DNA of 64,000 nucleotides from contig WNNJ02002176.1 of assembly GCA_012934845.2 (NCBI GenBank), positions 62,001 through 126,000 of the forward strand, read 5' to 3'. This document shows, piece by piece, positions 60,476-64,000 of this stretch (position 1 is the first letter of the stretch; each line of letters starts with the position of its first letter). A program made the translations under genes and the position numbers. This DNA is from Pomphorhynchus laevis (Eukaryota; Acanthocephala; Palaeacanthocephala; Echinorhynchida; Pomphorhynchidae). The notes beneath the pieces are model-generated. The model had not been told where the DNA came from and ran no database searches. It saw only the letters and a program-made list of their open reading frames with translations.

Positions 60476-62290
60476 ATTTTTCACTGTATGACGTTTTATG
60501 CGAATTGCTCTGTTTGAAAAAATATTCATCATCTGGACCAAATAACGTTCCTGTATTATTCCTAAAACAGAGTGCAAGCGCATTGGTTCAACAATTGTAC
60601 AATATATTTCGTACTAGCTATTATGTGGTGTAGTTCCTACTGTCTGTAAGATCTCTAAAATGAAACCATTATTTAAAAAATGAGATCGGTCTTTATGAAA
60701 AATTACAGACCAATTTCTTTAAACAGCATTCTTTGCAAAATATTCCAACAATTTATTGTTAAACATAAATAGTGACCTGACAAATAGGGGATTATTGAGT
60801 GAAGATCAACACGGCTTCCGCCCAAAGCGCTCGTTAGAGAGTAATTTATATCCTCTATGCATTCATGGTACGTATGATTGTGGTTTGCAGGTTGATATAA
60901 TATTCATTAATTTTCTCAGGCGTTCGACAAAGTTTATTATTGCACATTAATTCAGAAGCTTCGAGATTTTAACGTAAACTTCAATTATTCAGTGGATTAA
61001 AACGTACCTTATTCAAAGAGTTTTATATGTAAGAGTAGCCACAACTTTCTCAGATAAGCTACATTGTATATCCGGTGTGCACAAAACTTCAGTCCTTAGT
61101 CCTTTACTATTCTCATTGTACATAAATGACCTACCATGTCATATCCGATCCCATGTATTACTTTATGCAGATAATGGAATTATATGCGTGAAATTAAATC
61201 TGAGGACGATGAATATATGTTTCAGCAATATCTCGACTCAATATGTATGTGTGCTCAATCAAATCACCCATCGGATAATCCAGCTAAGTTGGAGCATTTA
61301 TTATTATTAATACAGGTCATAGCCATAAGGCTGTTTTGACCGCCCACACAAAAAAAACAAATAAATACAAGAAAAAAATCAAAAAAATCGTTCAGTATAT
61401 ATATCAGAACTATGGGTACTGCAGCAACCACCATTCGTTCTATCTATCGGCAAGAACATTCAGTCTTCTTTTATACTATCTGGTCAAGTTATACATGATG
61501 TAAGCCAATTCTCTGATTTTGGACATCTCGTACGAAATGACATTAAGAGCATTTCTCATATAAATAAACTTCACGAATTATGGTCTCGTATGATGGGTAT
61601 GATTCGGCGTTCTTTACCGTCACTAACTCTGTATATATTTAGAAATGCTTATTTAACAAACATTCTACACCGAATCGAATAGCCTATTTCACGACCACTG
61701 ATTAAGCACGAGAACTAAGCACTTTACATATTCTGAGAAAATGATCTCGATGTGTAGTAACTGGCCTGCGTAATAATTTCTAACAAGAACGATTAAGTGT
61801 ACTCAACCTTTATCTTCCGTCCACACGCAATAGACACCTAGATGTCATCACTATTTATAAGATATTGTTCAATGGTGTTGATGACAGTGACTATGTCAGT
61901 TTCCTCGATGTAATAATAAGAAAACCCGTAGTAATCCATTCAAGTTATTTGAATCACGCGCCAGGAAAATATCTCAGCAGTCCTTTTTCCGAGCAATTAC
62001 CGATTTGAATAATCTACCATCATATTGTTCGAATGTTCAAATATAAAGGCATTTAAGAATCTCATTGTTCATTACATGCACTTGCCTCGTTGATGGACAG
62101 CACTTAATTTGATGTCATATAATTAGCTCACTAACGGAACTGCTTAATGGAATACCATATACAACTAGGGTACAACTGTCTACCATTATCAATAATCATT
62201 TCATGCCTAAGACGATTTAATATTTATTTCTTTTCCATGTGAAAATTGTCCAGCTGTATGAGCATTTGCTCTCTTACACTTCTAATAATT
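60476..62290 (+). mobile_element. CR1-like LINE copy c, 3' portion
   Basis: Resumes with VLCELLCLKKYSSSGPNNVP, then LTNRGLLSEDQHGFRPKRS (60756-60950), a degraded SPLLFSLYINDLP block (61077-61200) with an altered YADD (LLYADNG), then SGQVIHDVSQFSDFGHLV and the C-terminal part. The 3' end near 62240-62290 has the hairpin GAGC-ATTT-GCTC. It contains a small foreign CR1 tail at 61283-61400. Confidence 0.75.
61283..61400 (-). mobile_element. Short CR1 3' tail inserted in copy c
   Basis: On the - strand: a T-rich UTR, GGCGGTCAAAACAGCC-TTAT-GGCT, then GTATTAATAATAATAA. It is a 5'-truncated insertion of only about 110 bp, opposite in orientation to its host copy. Confidence 0.6.
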
Positions 62291-62299
62291 ATATATTTT

Positions 62300-62640
62300 T
62301 AAATTTGATAATAAACAAGTACAATGTGAAGCGTTCTCTCGAATGGGCCCTCGCTTTGTTTCATTTACGTTGCACATTTAATTCATGAAATCCTATCGAA
62401 TCTTTTGAATTTGATCAAAAATTTGCATTTTTGTTGCACGTATGCACATTGAACCTGCTTTTGCAATTATATACAAAATATTGTTTAATGGTTTAGATGG
62501 TAGTGATTTTGTCAGTGTTTCTGCGATGTAATAACAACAGAACCCGTGGTTATCTATTCAAGTTATATAAGCCTTGCGTTAGGATACAAATATCCCAGCA
62601 GTTTTTCTGTCAAGTCCTTCATACCAAGTGAACGGTGAGT
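62300..62640 (+). mobile_element. CR1 C-terminal scrap
   Basis: 62460-62610 resembles 61855-61985 of copy c (YKILFNGLDGSDFVSV.. region followed by a ..CYPSQQFFCQVL.. stretch). It is a separate, more decayed copy of the ORF2 end. Confidence 0.5.
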
Positions 62641-62734
62641 TTGAAGAATTTGATGGTAATGAAAATGATGAAACAAGAATTTCAGCAATGTCATTTTTAC
62701 TTATGACTAGAACTTCACATCGTGTACAATTTTT

Positions 62735-64000
62735 TTATTATTATAACATACAAGACTATAGCCATGCAGCTGTTTTGTCTGCTCACGGTAAAACCAATTT
62801 TATGTCAGCAAAAACTTAATCCGGATACACGATTTTGAAATTAGAATCTGTGCAAAGCCATGTAATTAGCGTATTCTTGAAATGCACTCTATTTGATATG
62901 TTGATGATATTCTCTGGAAGTTTGTTCCAAAGCCTCACTGCTCGATGAGAAAGGCGATATAGTCTTCCGAGTTTGCCGTGATGCAGGGTCCTCACAGTAA
63001 GAGAGTGACCTTGTTTAGTAGTTCGCTGGCTTTGCTGAATACAGTCGACCGGGAATTCGTCACGCTCGAATAACATATCCCTAAAACAAAATATCAAGAC
63101 ATACTATACTAGTACGGACTGAAGGAACTCCTATATTGCGCAAGCGGTCTTTATAAGACAATTTCCTGATGGAATGGCACGATCTAGTCAACCTACGGAG
63201 GGCATTTTCAAGCTCATTAATCTCACCACGTGTACATGGAAATACTGCAGGGATACAATATTCAATAATAGGACGAATAAGTGAATTGTATATTATTTTA
63301 AGACAGGAAGCTGATGGATTACAAAAACACCTCCGGACCACATAGCTAAGTTTCCTGGTCGTTTGGATGATTCTGTCCGTGTTTGGACGACTCTTCAATG
63401 ACTCGTGCACAAATATTCCCAAATCTCTTGTGCATTGTACCTGCGTAATTGTCTCGGAATTTAATTTATATCTGAAAAGAAATTTCTTATGTCCTAAGTG
63501 CATGTGGCAGCACTTTGATATATTTAACATCAGTCCTGTCTCATTACTCCACCTAACAATATTATCTAAATCTTCCTGGAGCAGAAAAGAGTCATGATAC
63601 GATTGAATGCACCGCCATAACTTGAGGTCATCCGCAAACGCTAGGATTTTGCATCTCAGTCTTAATAACAGATTCTGAAGGAAAATGTTGAACAGTAAAA
63701 GGCCAAGAACCGTACCTTGAGGCACTCCGGCACAAACATGACGTCGTGAAGAAACACTACTGCCTAAAGTTAACTTTTCTACTTTTATTTACATAGCTCC
63801 AGAACGGCTTGGAAGAAACTTTATATAATTCCAGGATTTTCGATTCGTGCTTTTGCCTCTTCAACAATTTCATGTAGTTGAAGCGACGACGATACTGTAG
63901 ATGTTCTAACCGAAGTGTCTGATTATTCAGAGATGATTGAAAGAGTTTATTCCGTTTTCTTAAAAGTCCCACTAACTCATCGTCAAACCAAGCAGGCTTG
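62735..64000 (-). mobile_element. CR1-like LINE copy d, runs off the window
   Basis: On the - strand from the right edge: KPAWFDDELVGLLRKRNKLF, then SKPFWSYVNKSRKVNFRQ (63760). The sequence then jumps to CAGVPQGTVLGLLLF (63725), LAFADDLKLWRC and a long C-terminal frame to 62816. The RT finger and first palm part, with the first catalytic Asp, are deleted between 63757 and 63730. The 3' tail has the hairpin AGC-TGCAT-GGCT and GTTATAATAATAAAA. Confidence 0.85.

Overview
The window is animal nuclear DNA: very AT-rich, with coding sequence broken into short exons bounded by ordinary GT..AG introns, and packed with retroelement remains. The content (a MANF gene, a mitochondrial ribosomal protein S18B gene, C2H2 and FLYWCH zinc-finger exons of the mod(mdg4)/lola kind, I-like, CR1-like and RTE-like LINEs, Penelope-like elements and Ty3-type fossils) fits an arthropod best. 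This is an inference; another invertebrate is possible.

Layout. 1-12.2 kb: mostly AT-rich non-coding DNA holding two paralogous exons (2346-3229 and 10902-12115, + strand), each encoding four C2H2 fingers. A third exon (14621-14874, +) encodes a FLYWCH finger. All three start behind an acceptor in the same codon phase and each ends in a stop, so they may be alternative last exons of one transcription unit, or tandem paralogues. Between them, 8.75-9.62 kb is a tandem array of about 300-bp units carrying decayed hammerhead ribozymes. 12.9-25.1 kb: I-type LINE pieces, including a 1.6-kb inverted duplication, a 0.95-kb minisatellite and a CR1-like copy. 25.1-28.9 kb: a Ty3-type LTR fossil. 29.6-31.2 kb: a Penelope-like element. 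31.2-41.4 kb: the host-gene core on the - strand, mRpS18B followed upstream by Manf. All four Manf coding exons can be joined (179 residues); the introns hold a hAT remnant, tandem and inverted repeats, and a hammerhead ribozyme with a complete core at 40033-40074. 42.2-45.0 kb: an unusual LINE-like element with an N-terminal Cys cluster and an R2-like C-terminus. 45.3-45.5 kb: an internally deleted RTE-like element. 46.4-48.1 kb: a second Ty3-type fossil. 48.2-64 kb: nested LINEs: a CR1 copy inside a CR1 copy, then an I-type LINE inside a Penelope-like element inside another CR1 copy, and one CR1 copy that runs off the right edge.

The host genes do not obviously work together. Manf is a secreted/ER stress factor, mRpS18B is part of the mitochondrial small ribosomal subunit, and the zinc-finger exons belong to a DNA-binding regulator. 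The most unusual signals are the hammerhead-bearing repeats, the shared-phase zinc-finger exons, the inverted duplication with shared lesions, and the triple nesting. All calls come from reading the sequence by eye; no database search was possible.
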